Source: Candidatus Rokuibacteriota bacterium (GTDB taxonomy: Bacteria > Methylomirabilota > Methylomirabilia > Rokubacteriales > CSP1-6). From it: a stretch of DNA of 6,041 nt. The position numbers and the translations under genes were made by a program. A model generated the notes under the pieces. The model did not search any database and was not told the origin of the DNA. It saw only the letters and a list, made by a program, of their open reading frames with translations. Shown piece after piece: positions 5,641 to 6,041 of the stretch (positions are counted from its first letter, which is position 1; every line of letters begins with the position of its first letter). The stretch lies in the NCBI GenBank assembly GCA_016179165.1, contig JACORX010000307.1, positions 1 to 6,041 on the forward strand. Direction: 5' to 3'.

Positions 5641-5655
5641 TGGCAGGGACTGCCA
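5641..5655. promoter_or_regulatory. perfect dyad, possible operator
   Basis: TGGCAG-GGA-CTGCCA is a perfect 6-bp inverted repeat around a 3-bp centre, about 60-75 bp upstream of the sigma-factor start. Its size and position fit a binding site for a dimeric regulator. It does not resemble the E. coli Ada box. It could also fold as a small hairpin in RNA. Confidence 0.35.
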
Positions 5656-5671
5656 AGAAACGTCAGGGCGG

Positions 5672-5695
5672 CGGGGGCCCGGGGATGCCCCCGAA
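5672..5695. repeat. hairpin and partial copy of the 3456-3644 element
   Basis: CGGGGGC (5672-5678) and GCCCCCG (5687-5693) form a stem with an 8-nt loop. Read on the minus strand, 5695-5676 is TTCGGGGGCATCCCCGGGCC. The same sequence with one extra G occurs at 3520-3540 inside the large intergenic element. This looks like a truncated, inverted relative of that repeat, though chance similarity in GC-rich DNA is not excluded. Confidence 0.45.
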
Positions 5696-5709
5696 GGTAC
5701 AAGCTGGTG

Positions 5710-5738
5710 ATGACAAAAGGCACACGACCTAGTACACT
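5710..5738 (+). promoter_or_regulatory. sigma-70-like promoter of the toxin gene, leaderless
   Basis: ATGACA (5710-5715, five of six matches to TTGACA) and TACACT (5733-5738, four of six matches to TATAAT) are separated by an ideal 17 bp. Transcription starting 7 nt after the -10 would begin at 5745, the first base of the GTG start codon. This fits the absence of any Shine-Dalgarno sequence before the gene and predicts a leaderless mRNA. Confidence 0.5.
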
Positions 5739-5744
5739 CGCCAC

Positions 5745-6026
5745 GTGAGGCGGTTCCGCTGGAACCCCGAGAAGAACGAAGCACTGAAGGCAGAACGGGG
5801 AATCTCATTTGAGCGGATCGTACTTGCTATCGAGGACGGCGATGTCTTGGATGTACTGCGGCATCCTAAGGAGGGCCGGTACCCGGACCAGTTGATCTTG
5901 GTGGTGGCTGTCGAAGGCTACGCCTATCTGGTCCCGTACGTCGAAGAGCCGGACGGGTACTTTCTCAAAACGGTGATCCCGAGCCGGAAGGCCACGCGCG
6001 AGTACCTGAGCCAAGGTGGAACATGA
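5745..6026 (+). CDS. BrnT-like toxin of a type II toxin-antitoxin pair
   Basis: A 93-residue protein resembling the BrnT (RelE-fold) ribonuclease toxin family, whose members cleave RNA and inhibit translation until bound by their antitoxin. The family pattern is visible: an N-terminal FRWNPEKNEALKAERGISFE (F/W.P.KN...E..G.SFE), a hydrophobic central strand QLILVVAVEGYAYLVPYVE (49-67), and a C-terminal IPSRKATREYL (78-88) equivalent to the usual I.ARKA. The length is typical. The start is GTG 5745 with no ribosome binding site, in keeping with a promoter that places the transcript start there. The TGA stop overlaps the next ATG. BrnT genes normally precede their antitoxin in this way. Sampled GC is about 57%, well below the neighbouring genes, and TTG and CTT codons appear, which suggests horizontal acquisition. 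It is a divergent member, so catalytic residues are not assigned. Confidence 0.75.
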   Translation: MRRFRWNPEKNEALKAERGISFERIVLAIEDGDVLDVLRHPKEGRYPDQLILVVAVEGYAYLVPYVEEPDGYFLKTVIPSRKATREYLSQGGT

Positions 6027-6041
6027 TGAAGAAGATTGATG
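6023..6041 (+). CDS. start of the probable antitoxin gene (partial)
   Basis: An ATG at 6023 overlaps the toxin stop as ATGA, with the purine-rich AAGGTGG at 6013-6019 upstream. The six visible codons read M-M-K-K-I-D before the window ends. A second ATG at 6026 could also be used. Position and coupling match the antitoxin of BrnT-type systems, but the fragment is too short to show any family; the identity is inferred from context. Confidence 0.55.

Larger units (their letters stand above)
5581..5744. promoter_or_regulatory. divergent control region between the sigma-factor cassette and the toxin gene
   Basis: This 164-bp gap should hold both promoters. For the toxin a good sigma-70-like site is visible at 5710-5738. 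For the sigma cassette no clear promoter stands out; TTGGCA read on the minus strand at 5652-5657 resembles a -35 but has no matching -10. The gap also contains a 15-bp dyad (5641-5655) and a short GC-rich hairpin (5672-5693). Confidence 0.5.

Overview
The window is GC-rich. Hand counts give about 77% GC at 2701-2760, about 82% at 5221-5280 and 57-60% over the last gene pair. Genes are densely packed, with Shine-Dalgarno motifs at most starts. An F420/LLM-type oxidoreductase, an acyl-adenylating enzyme, an ECF sigma factor and GC-rich intergenic palindromes together suggest a soil or groundwater bacterium, perhaps of the Rokubacteria/Methylomirabilota or actinobacterial type. This taxonomic guess is an inference; the window contains no rRNA or other marker gene.

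Layout. (1) At the left edge, the N-terminus of a minus-strand membrane or exported protein (1-86) diverges from a three-gene plus-strand cluster. (2) That cluster holds a PIG-L/LmbE-type zinc deacetylase (153-854), an acyl-AMP ligase/acyl-CoA synthetase (906-2510) and an LLM-class flavin oxidoreductase, probably F420-dependent (2514-3437). The last two are 3 nt apart. The cluster looks like a small metabolic operon whose substrate cannot be read from the sequence. (3) At 3456-3644, between convergent genes, lies a GC-rich repeat element. It has a 24-bp perfect inverted repeat, nested inner stems, two 16-bp direct repeats and short terminal inverted repeats that end in TA.

(4) A minus-strand cassette (5580 to 3642) holds three genes that overlap by stop/start codons: an ECF sigma factor, a methyltransferase fusion and a 2OG-Fe(II) oxygenase. 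The fusion carries the O6-alkylguanine methyltransferase domain first and the Ada zinc/methylphosphotriester domain last. This is the reverse of the classical Ada order, and the AraC helix-turn-helix is missing. The oxygenase sits where alkB often sits beside ada. The cassette is best read as a candidate alkylation-damage response module in which a sigma factor may replace the regulatory domain of Ada. This is the most interesting part of the window.

(5) Diverging from it is a BrnT-like toxin (5745-6026), probably translated from a leaderless transcript. Its stop overlaps the start of a gene cut by the window end (6023 onward), in the position expected for the antitoxin. The lower GC of this pair suggests separate acquisition.
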